This document shows positions 15,015-23,904 of a stretch of DNA of 44,363 bases, in pieces. Origin of the DNA: Pseudoselenomonas ruminantium. Its GTDB lineage: Bacteria; Bacillota; Negativicutes; Selenomonadales; Selenomonadaceae. The notes under the pieces were generated by a model. That model had not been told where the DNA came from, made no database searches, and saw only the letters and a program-made list of their open reading frames with translations. Position 1 is the first letter of the stretch. Every line of letters starts with the position of its first letter. The DNA lies in the NCBI GenBank assembly GCA_002373045.1, contig DFHU01000002.1:1-44363 (forward strand). The letters are read 5' to 3'. The translations under genes and the position numbers were made by a program.

Positions 15015-16528
15015 TCATTTGCCTCCCCATATTTTCCCCAGTCAATCTTCTTGTCGATAACAATTCCCTTCAGCCCGTGATATTGGGCATAAACATTGGA
15101 GCGATTATCCTTGGGGTTGCTTTCCAAATCGCCCCCAAACATCAGCAAGGTCTCCGTAACCGAGCGACTCCCCGTGATTTTATCCAAACGCCACGGTATT
15201 TCAATCGCCGACACGACCACCGGGTCATCCTGTCTGTGCTGTGCAATCAGCTGCTCCCGTGCAGCCCATTGCTGACTGTAGGAAGTCTCGATAATCAGGC
15301 AGATTACGGTTGCCGCCAGCCACAAACCCAAAGCGGCAAAGCCCAAAACAGCCATGCTCAGACGCAGCTTAGCAAACTGTGCGCATTTGGCAGCCCCCCA
15401 TGGGAGCATAACCCGCAGGGCTTTGGTTGAAGCCACCAGCAGGAAAATTACGCTATGATAAGCCCCATGCGCACGAAAATCCGGGGAAAACATCATCGCC
15501 GCCAAAATAAGGAAACTTGCCGCGGTGAACAGCCCCATATAGCGTTTTTCCTCACGGCTGCCCAAGTTATAACGCAGGCAGAGCAGGATGGGCACCAGCA
15601 GGGGCAGTTCTCCCGTAAATACCGGCAGGAACCCTTCCACGAAGTTATACAGGAACATCACCGGTGTCCATAAAAGTTCCGGCGGCATGGTGTAATCCGG
15701 AGCAAGCTCCTCCATAAGCCTTACTCTTTCCATATTGCCCGGTGCCAGCATTAGCAGCAAAGCCCCCATAACCAGCCCACAAAAACCTGCCACCTGCCAG
15801 CGCCGCAATTTTTTCTGCCGATAAGCTAACAGCAAAAAAGCCAAGGTCAGAAATACTGCCGCCATGCTTACGGTTTCCATTGACCACCCGGCCAATAAGC
15901 CCAGCACGAACAGGGAAATCACGCAGCCCCAGCCCTTGTCCTGCCAAAAATCGCCGTGCGCGAAGCTGCGGGCATAAGGCAGCAGGAAGGCACACACCAC
16001 GACAGAAGTCCAGAGATAGACACACGCCCCGGTCATCCATAACATCGTGTAAATATAAGAAGGCAGGGCGAAAAACAAGCCCAAAAACAGCCAGCAAAGC
16101 CCCGCCTTACTCCTGCCCGGCGATTCTATGCGGCCTGCCGCCAGCCAAAAGAGCACCAGCACCAACAGGATAAAAAACAAAAAATTGAATACATCAAACA
16201 GATAACCATGCTCGCCACTCTGCCAGATAAAAAACTGTGCCGCAAAGAGTGCCGGCACCCGCCCGCCCCAGGTGAAGTAATGCGATAACTGGGACGTAAA
16301 AATATCCTGCAGGGAATTAATGCGCTCACGCGGACCGATACCATCCATCAGATTGCCGGCATTAGCTCCATCCCAGATGAACGCATATGAGTAATCATCC
16401 GCCACCATTGGCAGCAGTATCGTGCGCCATAAAAAGATCCCTGCGCCAAAGACAAACAGCATTTGCCACGAAAGCCTCTGCCACAAAGCCTGCCAGCAGG
16501 CATACAGCCTGTCAGCCCAAACTTCCAT
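15008..16528 (-). CDS. DUF6056-like polytopic membrane protein (paralog 1)
   Basis: A 506-aa multi-helix membrane protein. It has PMVADDYSYAFIWDGANAGN after the first helix and LSHYFTWGGRVPALFAAQFF. The lumenal C-terminal part contains paired motifs (NVYAQYHGLKGIVID) matching the paralog's NLMYAQYYGWKKVITD. ATG 16528 has GGGGAG upstream. It lies 48 bp after the RND gene, and the intervening DNA contains a 14-bp tandem repeat. Likely an enzyme of envelope polysaccharide assembly, by resemblance to GT-C glycosyltransferases; not proven. Confidence 0.7.
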   Translation of the reverse strand: MEVWADRLYACWQALWQRLSWQMLFVFGAGIFLWRTILLPMVADDYSYAFIWDGANAGNLMDGIGPRERINSLQDIFTSQLSHYFTWGGRVPALFAAQFFIWQSGEHGYLFDVFNFLFFILLVLVLFWLAAGRIESPGRSKAGLCWLFLGLFFALPSYIYTMLWMTGACVYLWTSVVVCAFLLPYARSFAHGDFWQDKGWGCVISLFVLGLLAGWSMETVSMAAVFLTLAFLLLAYRQKKLRRWQVAGFCGLVMGALLLMLAPGNMERVRLMEELAPDYTMPPELLWTPVMFLYNFVEGFLPVFTGELPLLVPILLCLRYNLGSREEKRYMGLFTAASFLILAAMMFSPDFRAHGAYHSVIFLLVASTKALRVMLPWGAAKCAQFAKLRLSMAVLGFAALGLWLAATVICLIIETSYSQQWAAREQLIAQHRQDDPVVVSAIEIPWRLDKITGSRSVTETLLMFGGDLESNPKDNRSNVYAQYHGLKGIVIDKKIDWGKYGEANDW

Positions 16529-16550
16529 ATAATTTTATCTCCCCTCATTT

Positions 16551-16592
16551 AATCAACACGCACTAATCAACACGCACTAATCAACACGCCCT
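16551..16592. repeat. 14-bp tandem repeat across the RND stop codon
   Basis: Three consecutive units AATCAACACGCACT (16551-16564, 16565-16578) and AATCAACACGCCCT (16579-16592). The RND reading frame ends within the array, so the repeat duplicates the last codons and stop. Copy number may vary between strains. Confidence 0.85.
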
Positions 16593-19500
16593 GACTTTTT
16601 GCGGTCAGCCACCGCCACATACAGGACAGGTACAATCAGCACGCCCAAAAGCGTTGCCAGCGCCATACCGCCCACTACGGCTATCCCCATGCTGCTGCGT
16701 GCGCCGGAACCGGCACCATCCGCCAGTGCCAAGGGCAGACAACCGGCAATAAAGGCCACAGAAGTCATGAGTATGGGCCGCAGACGCAATTTTGCCGCCG
16801 TCAGAGCCGCCCGCACAGGCAAAACGCCCCGCAGCTGTCTTTCCCGGGCAAATTCCACAATCAAGATGGCGTTTTTCGCAGCTAACGCCACCACCAGCAA
16901 TATGCCAATCTGCATATACAAACTGCCGGGCAAGCCTGCGGCGAGTTCGGATAGCAATGCACCGCCAATGCCCAAGGGCACGGAGAGCAGCACCGCCCAG
17001 GGCAGCCGCCATGACTCATAGATAAACATCAGGCACAGGAAGACAAACACCAGCGACAGCCCGAGCAGCACAGCCGTATCCCCCTGTGCCTCCCGCTCGT
17101 GGCGGCTGACTCCCGTCCAGGCGATTTGAAAGCCCTGCAAAGCGGCTTCGTCAACCGCTTTTTCCATGGCCTCCATCGCCTCACCGGTGGAATAATCTTC
17201 GCCTGGGGCTAGTTCAAAATGGACGCTCCGCACACCATCATAGCGGGTGATGCTGGCAGGCCCCGAGGAATTTTGCGCCTGTACCAGTGCATCTAACGGC
17301 ACCATAACGCCTGCACTGTTGCGCACAAACAAAAAGCGCATGTTCTCCGGTTCATGGCGAAAAGCCTTATCGGCCTGCAAGACTACCTTGTACACCTGCC
17401 CAAAGCGGATAAAGTCATTTACTTCTTCGCCGCCGAAGTTCACCTGCAAGGCACTGTAGACATCATCTAAGTTTACGCCCAGAAGTTTGGCCTTGTCTTC
17501 ATTCACCGTAAAATTCACATAAGGCGTGCTCAGGTCAAAATCAGCCTCCAGCTCCTCGATTTCCGGATGATTTTGGGCAGCGGCTTTCACGCTGTTCACG
17601 GCAGCCTGCAATTCCGCCTCCGAATGTCCGGCCAAATCCAGTAAATGCAGGGAAGCGCCGCCGGTCATGCCCAGTTCCGGCAAAGCGGGCGGATTAATGC
17701 CCATGAGCCCAGCCTCCGGAATGACTTTACTTCCTTCCTCCTCCAACCACGTCAGCAAATCATCCACACTCTGTCCATCTGCGGTGCGTTCAGCCCAATC
17801 CTTCAGCGAGATAAAGAGCAAACCGGCATCGGAACGTGTATTATCGCTTAATAAATCCACACCGCCAATACCGATAACTGCCCTGACAGCCTCCTGCGCC
17901 TGCAGTTTTTCCGTCAGACGATTCATGGAATCAATGGTATGATTCAGCGAAGTACCTGCCGGCAGATTCAGCCCCGCCACAACATACCCCTGATCTTCCT
18001 CCGGCAAAAACTCCTGCGGCATATTGAGATACAAGCCCGTAGTTCCGACAAGCAGCAGCACGACCGTGAGCAAAACCAGCCTTCCCCGGCGCAGACACCA
18101 GCCTAAGCACCGTTGATATCTGCCCCCTGTCCACTTCAGTATTTGCCCAAAGGCGGTGAGCAGTCTGTTATCTTCCCCCTGCGCTTTGTCCTTTAACAGC
18201 AAAACGCATAAAGCCGGGGTCAGCGACAGGGCCGCAAACGCCGAAATGCTCATGGCAGCCACCAGCGTAAGGGCGAACTGACGGTAAAGCGTCCCCGTCA
18301 TCCCCGACAGGAAAGCCACCGGCACAAAGACCGCTGCCAGCACAAAGGCAATCGCTAGGATCGGTGCCTGTACTTCCCGCATGGCCACCGAAGCTGCTGC
18401 CTGCGCCGCCAAGCCGCGCTCAATATGGCGGAACACGCTTTCAATAATGACAATGGCATCATCCACCACCAGCCCAATGGCCAGAATCAGGGCAAACAGC
18501 GTCAACAGATTGAGGGAGTAACCGCAGAGATAAAAGACAAAAAATGTCGCAATGAGCGATACCGGCACAGCCAGCATCGTGATAAGCGTAGCCCGCCAGC
18601 TGCCCAAAAAGAGATAGACAATCACCGCTACCAGCAGTAAGGCCTCAGCAAAGGTATAGGCAACTTCTGCCAAAGACTCCTCAATAAAGCGGGTTTGGTC
18701 AACCACAATGCGGTATTCCATATCCGGAGGAAACATCGTCTGCGCTTCCGCAAGGATTTTTTTCACCTCACCGATGGTTTTCAAGGCATTGGCACTATCC
18801 GTCAGGGTTATGCTGAAGGAGGCCGCCTCCCGCCCGTCCTGATAGGACACATAGCGTGTATCCCGCCGTCCTTCGGTTACCTGAGCCACATCCTTAACAC
18901 GGATTAAATCCCCCTCTGACGAAGGCAGAATGATATTGCCAAACTCCGCAGGCGTCTGGCGGCGGTTCTCGACCCGGCCCACCATCTGCTTCTCCTGGCC
19001 TTCACTTACAGGCATTTTGCCCAAAGTGCCGGCAGCAGGCTGCACATTCTGTTCCCTGACAGCCGTGAGTACATCCGACACAGCCAGATGCCTTGCCGCC
19101 AGTTTATCCGGCTGCAGCCAAATGCGCATGGCATAGTCCTCTGTGTATTCCTCTACACTGCCCACACCGGAAACCCGCTTTATCTTATCGAGGAAATAGT
19201 TCTTGGCATAGTTTTGCAAAAAGATACTGTCATAGGTTCCCTTCGGTGAACACAGGGACATGGCAAACACCATCCCCGGCAGGGAACGGCTGGTCGTCAC
19301 ACCGTAATCCTGCACCACTTTGGGCAGGGAGGGCAGAACCGTCGTCACCCGGTTTTGCACACTGGCTGCCGCCACTTCCCCGTCCACCCCCGGAGCAAAT
19401 TCGATATCCAATTTATATTCCCCGGAGGCATCCGCGTGGGAAGACATGCTGCGCAAACCATCAATGCCATGGATTTCCGCTTCGATAACATTTGCTACAG

Positions 19501-19678
19501 TGTCCTGCACCACCGTAGCATCAGCTCCCTGATAGGTTGTCGATACCGAAACCGTTGGCGGCATAATGGCAGGATATTCGGCAATGGGCAGCTGAAAAGC
19601 CGCTACCAGACCCAATAAGGTCAAGAGTATCGCCATTACTACCGCCTGCAGCGGATGCCGGATAAAATACTGAGCCAA
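16577..19678 (-). CDS. HAE1-type RND efflux transporter (AcrB-like)
   Basis: A 1033-aa inner-membrane proton-driven pump of the AcrB/MexB class. The N-terminus MAQYFIRHPLQAVVMAILL supports the TTG start at 19678, with GCAGGTG upstream. Proton-relay aspartates are in IGLVVDDAIVIIE (TM4), the lysine is in AAKNAILIVEFA (TM10), and porter-domain signatures are present. It normally works with a periplasmic adaptor and TolC; neither is adjacent here, although an AcrA-type adaptor and TolC lie in the 34-43 kb operon. The only neighbour is a CsoR-like repressor 21 nt upstream. Its sequence is of the drug (HAE1) type rather than the metal (HME) type. Confidence 0.92.
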   Translation of the reverse strand: MAQYFIRHPLQAVVMAILLTLLGLVAAFQLPIAEYPAIMPPTVSVSTTYQGADATVVQDTVANVIEAEIHGIDGLRSMSSHADASGEYKLDIEFAPGVDGEVAAASVQNRVTTVLPSLPKVVQDYGVTTSRSLPGMVFAMSLCSPKGTYDSIFLQNYAKNYFLDKIKRVSGVGSVEEYTEDYAMRIWLQPDKLAARHLAVSDVLTAVREQNVQPAAGTLGKMPVSEGQEKQMVGRVENRRQTPAEFGNIILPSSEGDLIRVKDVAQVTEGRRDTRYVSYQDGREAASFSITLTDSANALKTIGEVKKILAEAQTMFPPDMEYRIVVDQTRFIEESLAEVAYTFAEALLLVAVIVYLFLGSWRATLITMLAVPVSLIATFFVFYLCGYSLNLLTLFALILAIGLVVDDAIVIIESVFRHIERGLAAQAAASVAMREVQAPILAIAFVLAAVFVPVAFLSGMTGTLYRQFALTLVAAMSISAFAALSLTPALCVLLLKDKAQGEDNRLLTAFGQILKWTGGRYQRCLGWCLRRGRLVLLTVVLLLVGTTGLYLNMPQEFLPEEDQGYVVAGLNLPAGTSLNHTIDSMNRLTEKLQAQEAVRAVIGIGGVDLLSDNTRSDAGLLFISLKDWAERTADGQSVDDLLTWLEEEGSKVIPEAGLMGINPPALPELGMTGGASLHLLDLAGHSEAELQAAVNSVKAAAQNHPEIEELEADFDLSTPYVNFTVNEDKAKLLGVNLDDVYSALQVNFGGEEVNDFIRFGQVYKVVLQADKAFRHEPENMRFLFVRNSAGVMVPLDALVQAQNSSGPASITRYDGVRSVHFELAPGEDYSTGEAMEAMEKAVDEAALQGFQIAWTGVSRHEREAQGDTAVLLGLSLVFVFLCLMFIYESWRLPWAVLLSVPLGIGGALLSELAAGLPGSLYMQIGILLVVALAAKNAILIVEFARERQLRGVLPVRAALTAAKLRLRPILMTSVAFIAGCLPLALADGAGSGARSSMGIAVVGGMALATLLGVLIVPVLYVAVADRKKSGRVD

Positions 19679-19699
19679 TCAAAACACCTGCCCGCTTTT

Positions 19700-20065
19700 T
19701 TATTTCATGAACTGGTCTATCGCCTTATTTAACTGGTCTATTGCTTCCTTGTCATTATCCCGCACCGCATCCACAATACAATGTTCCATATGGTCTTTGA
19801 GAATAATCTTGCTGACCCCGTTAATGGCACTCTTTACCGCCGAAAGCTGAATGAGGACTTCACTGCAATCACGGCCATTTTCCACCATACCTTTGATGGA
19901 TTCCAAGTGGCCGATAAGCCGCGACATGCGGTTGAGCACCGCCTTGGTATGCGCATGCGAATGCGTATGACCATGCGGGCCATGATGGTCATGGTCCGCA
20001 TGGTGGTCATCATGGGTATGCGTAACCACAGTTCCATCTTCTAATATATGCGTATGTTCGTTCAT
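19700..20065 (-). CDS. CsoR/FrmR-family metal-sensing repressor with His-rich N-terminus
   Basis: A 121-aa protein. Residues ~15-40 are very His-rich (HTHDDHHADHDHHGPHGHT). The rest is a CsoR-type helical core with C67 (GRDCSEVL), H92 and C96 (KDHMEHCIVDA), the C-H-C ligand set typical of Cu(I)-sensing CsoR proteins. The His-rich arm could bind Ni, Zn or Cu. It starts at ATG 20065 with GGGAG upstream and precedes the RND gene by 21 nt, so it probably autoregulates and controls the pump. Its exact inducer is uncertain; related FrmR proteins sense formaldehyde. Confidence 0.85.
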   Translation of the reverse strand: MNEHTHILEDGTVVTHTHDDHHADHDHHGPHGHTHSHAHTKAVLNRMSRLIGHLESIKGMVENGRDCSEVLIQLSAVKSAINGVSKIILKDHMEHCIVDAVRDNDKEAIDQLNKAIDQFMK

Positions 20066-20151
20066 TGAATTTAATGTCTCCCTATTGTCATAAATTGTTC
20101 ATAACGTTATTTATATTCGCTGCAAAGCGTTTTTTTCCTGTCAGCAATGGC

Positions 20152-20189
20152 AAAAAAATCAGCAGCCTCCCCCAAAAGGGCGGCTGCTG
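20152..20189 (-). terminator. ileS terminator
   Basis: An 8-bp stem CAGCAGCC/GGCTGCTG (20160-20167 and 20182-20189) followed on the minus strand by ATTTTTTT. It lies 11 bp after the ileS stop and upstream of the csoR-like gene. Confidence 0.85.
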
Positions 20190-20200
20190 TCTGCCTATGA

Positions 20201-23200
20201 TTATTCAACGGCGATGGTTACATTTTCACCATTGATATTCCATTCCTTCGCTTCACCGGCAAGCGTTCCGTAAGCAACGGAATCGGCCAGCGTGATTTCC
20301 TTGAGGTAGTCCTCATTCTTCGCCACAATGGCCTGCAGTTTTTCATTGCCGGAAAGGCTGACTTTGATATGGTCGGTGACTTCAAAGCCATTTTCCTTGC
20401 GCATGGTCTGTACCTTGCTGATGATTTCGCGGACGAAGCCTTCTTCGAGGAGTTCTTCCGTCAGCGTGGTATCGAGTGCAATGGTCACGCCGTTATAGCG
20501 CTGGCAGTTGAAGCCTTCGGTCTGCGCCATGGAAACTTCCACATCTTCGCTCGTGAGCGTTACTTCGCCATCGGGGAGAGCAATAACCAGCTTGCCGGTG
20601 GAATCCATTTCCGCCTTGGCCTTATGCCCGTTGAGCTTAGAAAGGGCAGCCTTTACCGCGCCAATCTGCTTGCCGACCTTCGGGCCGAGCACGCGGAAGT
20701 TGGGCTTGAAGCTGTAGGAAAGATACTCTTCCATATCGTCCTTGAAGACAACTTCCTTGACGTTGAGCTCGTCGGCCACGATTTCCTTGAAGAAATCGGA
20801 GAGTTCGCGTTCTGCATTCACATACATATGGGCAACCGGCTGGCGGTTCTTGATGTTGGTTTCGTTGCGGGACGCACGGCCCAGTACCACGATTTCAAGT
20901 ACGAGTTCCATGTTCTTTTCGAGTTCTTCATCAATCCAGGCCTCGTTGACCGTCGGATAATCGGCCAGATGAACCGATTCCGGAGCCGTCTTATCAATGC
21001 TGCAAACGAGGTTGCGGTAGATGGATTCGGTGATGAACGGAACCATGGGAGCGGCAGCTTTGGCCGTGGTTACGAGTGCCGTCCAGAGGGTCATGTAAGC
21101 GTTAATCTTATCCTGCTCCATGCCCTTGGCCCAGAAGCGGGCACGGCTGCGGCGCACATACCAGTTGGACAGTTCGTCCGTGAAGGCCTGCAGAGCTTTG
21201 GCAGCTTCGGTAACCTTGTAGTTGGAGAGGTCGCTGTCCACTTCCTTGACCATGGTATTGAGGCGGCTCAGCACCCATTTATCCATAACCGGCAATTTGT
21301 CGTAGTCCAGCGTGTACTTCGTGGCATCGAAGTTGTCGATATTGGCATAGAGCACGAAGAACGCATAGGTATTCCAGAGCGTGCCCATGAACTTGCGCTG
21401 GCCTTCCTGCACTGCATCATCATGGAAGCGGTTCGGCAGCCACGGGGCGCTGTTTTCGTAGAAGTACCAGCGGATAGCATCGGCACCATGCTGGCCGAGT
21501 GCCTGCATGGGGTCAACGGCATTGCCCTTGGACTTGCTCATCTTGCGGCCATCCTTATCCTGTACATGGCCGAGCACGATGACATTCTTGTACGGTGCTT
21601 CATCAAAGAGCAGCGTGGAAATGGCAATCAGCGAGTAGAACCAACCGCGGGTCTGGTCAACGGCTTCGGAGATGAAATCTGCTGGGAAGCGCTTCTCGAA
21701 GATGTCCTTGTTCTCAAACGGATAATGCCACTGCGCAAACGGCATGGAACCGGAGTCGAACCAGCAGTCGATAACTTCCGGTACACGGTGCATTTCCTTA
21801 CCACATTCCGGGCATTTGATGGTCACGGCATCAATGTACGGACGGTGCAGTTCGATATCGTCCGGGCAGTTGTCGCTCATTTCCTTGAGTTCGGCAATGG
21901 AGCCAATCGTGTGCTGATGGCCGCATTCGCATTCCCAAACCGGCAGCGGCGTACCCCAGTAACGGTTACGGGACAGGCCCCAATCCTGTACATGTTCGAG
22001 CCAGTCGCCGAAACGGCCTTCACCGATGGATTTCGGAATCCAATTGACCTTGTTGTTGTTAGCAATCAGCTTGTCTTTGACATCCGTCATCTTGATGAAC
22101 CAGGTTTCACGCGCATAGTAGATCAGCGGCGTATCACAGCGCCAGCAGTGCGGATAGCTGTGCTCAAACTTCGGTGCCTTAAAGAGCTTGCCGCTCTTTT
22201 TAAGGTCATCGATAATCAGCGGGTCAGCGTCTTTGACAAACACGCCGGGCCAGTCCGTTTCTTCCGTCATTTCGCCCTTGCTATTGACGAACTGCACGAA
22301 CGGCATATCGTACTTGCGGCAAACGCGGTTATCGTCCTCACCGAAAGCCGGGGCGATATGAACGATACCCGTACCATCGGAGGTCGTAACATAGTCATCG
22401 CAAACTACATAGAAGGCTTTTTTCTTGAGCTTGCCCACGGCATAGTCATAAAGCGGTTCATATTCGCGGTATTCGAGGTCCTTCCCCTTGTACTTTTCGA
22501 GGACTTCGCGCTCGCCTTCGACACCTTCAAAGACCGTGTCCACGAGAGCTTCAGCCATGTAGTAAACCGTGCCGTCAACCTTGATTTTCACGTAATCCAC
22601 TTCCGGATTCACGCAGAGGCCGAGGTTGGAAGGCAGCGTCCAGGGCGTCGTCGTCCAAGCGAGGAAGTAGGCATCTTCGTCTTTTACCTTGAACTTGACC
22701 ATGGCAGAACGTTCTTTGACGTCCTTATAGCCCTGGGCTACTTCATGGGAAGACAGCGGGGTGCCGCAGCGCGGGCAGTAGGGAACAACTTTATGTCCCT
22801 TGTAGAGCAGGCCCTTCTTCCAGATTTCCTTAAGTGCCCACCATTCGGATTCAATGAAGTCGTTTTCGTAGGTGATATAGGGATGTTCCATATCAGCCCA
22901 GAAGCCGACCACATCGGAAAATTCTTCCCACATGCCCTTGTATTTCCAAACGGACTCACGGCACTTCTTAATGAACGGCTCAATGCCGTATTCTTCAATC
23001 TGCTCCTTGCCGTTAATGCCCACGAGTTTTTCGACTTCGAGCTCTACCGGCAGACCGTGCGTATCCCAGCCGGCCTTTCTTAAAACCTTCTTGCCTTTCA
23101 TGGACTGATAGCGCGGCAGCATATCCTTGATAACACGGGTCAAAACATGACCGATATGCGGCTTGCCATTAGCCGTCGGCGGGCCATCATAAAAGGTAAA

Positions 23201-23320
23201 GGTATCGCAGCCTTCACGCTGGTCGATAGCCTTCTGCGCGATGTTATTCTTCTTCCAGAAATCCAGAACTTCCTTTTCTCTGTCCACGAAGTTCAAATTG
23301 GTGTCAACCTTGCTGTACAA
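20201..23320 (-). CDS. ileS: Isoleucyl-tRNA synthetase (type 2)
   Basis: A 1039-aa class I synthetase charging tRNA-Ile. TTG 23320 (reading LYSKVDTNLNFVDREKEVLD) is chosen because GGAGGAGGAG lies just upstream; the frame extending to 23395 passes through the T-box terminator. It has HIGH as PPTANGKPHIGHV and KMSKS as GRKMSKSKGNAVDP, the CP1 editing domain and a zinc-binding CPRCGTPLSS. The length over 1000 residues, the K after KMSKS and the missing C-terminal zinc finger match the type 2 (eukaryote-like, often mupirocin-insensitive) group. It is controlled by the T-box leader upstream. Confidence 0.96.
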   Translation of the reverse strand: MYSKVDTNLNFVDREKEVLDFWKKNNIAQKAIDQREGCDTFTFYDGPPTANGKPHIGHVLTRVIKDMLPRYQSMKGKKVLRKAGWDTHGLPVELEVEKLVGINGKEQIEEYGIEPFIKKCRESVWKYKGMWEEFSDVVGFWADMEHPYITYENDFIESEWWALKEIWKKGLLYKGHKVVPYCPRCGTPLSSHEVAQGYKDVKERSAMVKFKVKDEDAYFLAWTTTPWTLPSNLGLCVNPEVDYVKIKVDGTVYYMAEALVDTVFEGVEGEREVLEKYKGKDLEYREYEPLYDYAVGKLKKKAFYVVCDDYVTTSDGTGIVHIAPAFGEDDNRVCRKYDMPFVQFVNSKGEMTEETDWPGVFVKDADPLIIDDLKKSGKLFKAPKFEHSYPHCWRCDTPLIYYARETWFIKMTDVKDKLIANNNKVNWIPKSIGEGRFGDWLEHVQDWGLSRNRYWGTPLPVWECECGHQHTIGSIAELKEMSDNCPDDIELHRPYIDAVTIKCPECGKEMHRVPEVIDCWFDSGSMPFAQWHYPFENKDIFEKRFPADFISEAVDQTRGWFYSLIAISTLLFDEAPYKNVIVLGHVQDKDGRKMSKSKGNAVDPMQALGQHGADAIRWYFYENSAPWLPNRFHDDAVQEGQRKFMGTLWNTYAFFVLYANIDNFDATKYTLDYDKLPVMDKWVLSRLNTMVKEVDSDLSNYKVTEAAKALQAFTDELSNWYVRRSRARFWAKGMEQDKINAYMTLWTALVTTAKAAAPMVPFITESIYRNLVCSIDKTAPESVHLADYPTVNEAWIDEELEKNMELVLEIVVLGRASRNETNIKNRQPVAHMYVNAERELSDFFKEIVADELNVKEVVFKDDMEEYLSYSFKPNFRVLGPKVGKQIGAVKAALSKLNGHKAKAEMDSTGKLVIALPDGEVTLTSEDVEVSMAQTEGFNCQRYNGVTIALDTTLTEELLEEGFVREIISKVQTMRKENGFEVTDHIKVSLSGNEKLQAIVAKNEDYLKEITLADSVAYGTLAGEAKEWNINGENVTIAVE

Positions 23321-23340
23321 ACGAACTCCTCCTCCAAAAT

Positions 23341-23374
23341 ACAAAAACCTGCATCCCAAAAACAGGATGCAGGT
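23341..23374 (-). terminator. T-box attenuator terminator of ileS
   Basis: A ten-bp stem ACCTGCATCC/GGATGCAGGT (23347-23356 and 23365-23374) followed by TTTTTGT on the minus strand. It lies just before the ileS ribosome binding site, as expected for the default-off hairpin of a T-box. Confidence 0.85.
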
Positions 23375-23585
23375 ATACCTACACTTATAAACCACCTATT
23401 TTTCACGTACCAACATACGCTATTCCGTAACGGGGAATACCGGCGAAGCCTACTAAACGAATTTCAGCCTGCTGCTCCGAAGTGATTTTCACCGCCCCCT
23501 ACTCACTACCGGCTTGCACCTGACCCGGCTCGCTACAGTTTTCCCTGACGATTACTCTCTTCATCAACGCATTTACACATTAACA
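23341..23585 (-). promoter_or_regulatory. T-box riboswitch, isoleucine (AUC) specifier
   Basis: On the minus strand the leader has AGAGAGTAATCG, the Stem I apical region GAGCCGGGTCAGGTGCAAGC, and the specifier region GGTGAAAATCACTTCGGAG. In the last, AAA-ATC-AC places ATC (Ile) in the specifier position. A T-box-like TTGGTACGTG follows; its UGGU would pair with the ACCA end of uncharged tRNA-Ile. The intrinsic terminator at 23341-23374 ends the leader. Uncharged tRNA-Ile would stabilise the antiterminator and switch ileS on. The T-box sequence departs somewhat from the usual consensus. Confidence 0.85.
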
Positions 23586-23591
23586 GGTATT

Positions 23592-23620
23592 AGTCTATCA
23601 CACCCCGCCTGTAAATTCAA
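23592..23620 (-). promoter_or_regulatory. Putative ileS leader promoter
   Basis: Minus strand TTGAAT (23615-23620), a 17-nt spacer and TAGACT (23592-23597). An overlapping TTTACA/TAATAC pair is also possible. Either would start the T-box transcript near 23585. Confidence 0.45.
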
Positions 23621-23670
23621 TTAAAATTTACAAAATATGTGTTTCACACTAAACTCACCTCGAATTCAAA

Positions 23671-23706
23671 CGGCGGCTGACCGGTCAAAATGACTGGTCA
23701 ACCGCC
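23671..23706. terminator. 15-bp imperfect hairpin downstream of the R-M operon
   Basis: Arms 23672-23686 and 23692-23706 pair with two non-Watson-Crick positions around a 5-nt loop. The minus strand continues GTTTGAATT, a weak U-tract. It is probably the end of the restriction-modification transcript. Confidence 0.5.
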
Positions 23707-23764
23707 CACTTGAGATTATTAAGCTATTGTGCAGGCTGTTCCTGCACACGCATAAGCGGCAGGT

Positions 23765-23904
23765 CTGCCAATTCACTGATGTTACAAATACCTTGCCATA
23801 CTGGCTGGAAATCAGGCAGCTGCAATAGTATACGCCACGCCGCGTTTCAAGAGCGGATAGCCCGAATTATAGTCGCTCTGCGCTTCAAGGTTTATGTCGT
23901 TTTA
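23765..23904 (-). pseudogene. Frameshifted fragment of an Rpn-type PD-(D/E)XK nuclease
   Basis: Reading the minus strand directly after the restriction gene stop gives NDINLEAQSDYNSGYPLLKR, then with one frame change VYYCSCLISSQYGKVFVTSV. Together these match the conserved core of Rpn/YhgA-like nucleases (EAQ...GYPLxKRxxYY...SSQYG), based on my memory of the family. No start, no catalytic N-terminus and a frameshift: a remnant. It may belong to the family whose C-terminal tails lie at 207-443 and 4569-4805. Confidence 0.5.

Noticed and set aside
20101..20110. The palindrome ATAACGTTAT upstream of the CsoR-like gene as operator
   Set aside because: CsoR operators usually have G/C tracts; ten AT-rich bases are too little to call a site.
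20369..23083. A 904-codon open frame on the plus strand
   Set aside because: It lies wholly antisense to ileS, whose motifs and length are beyond doubt. The frame is a by-product of codon bias.
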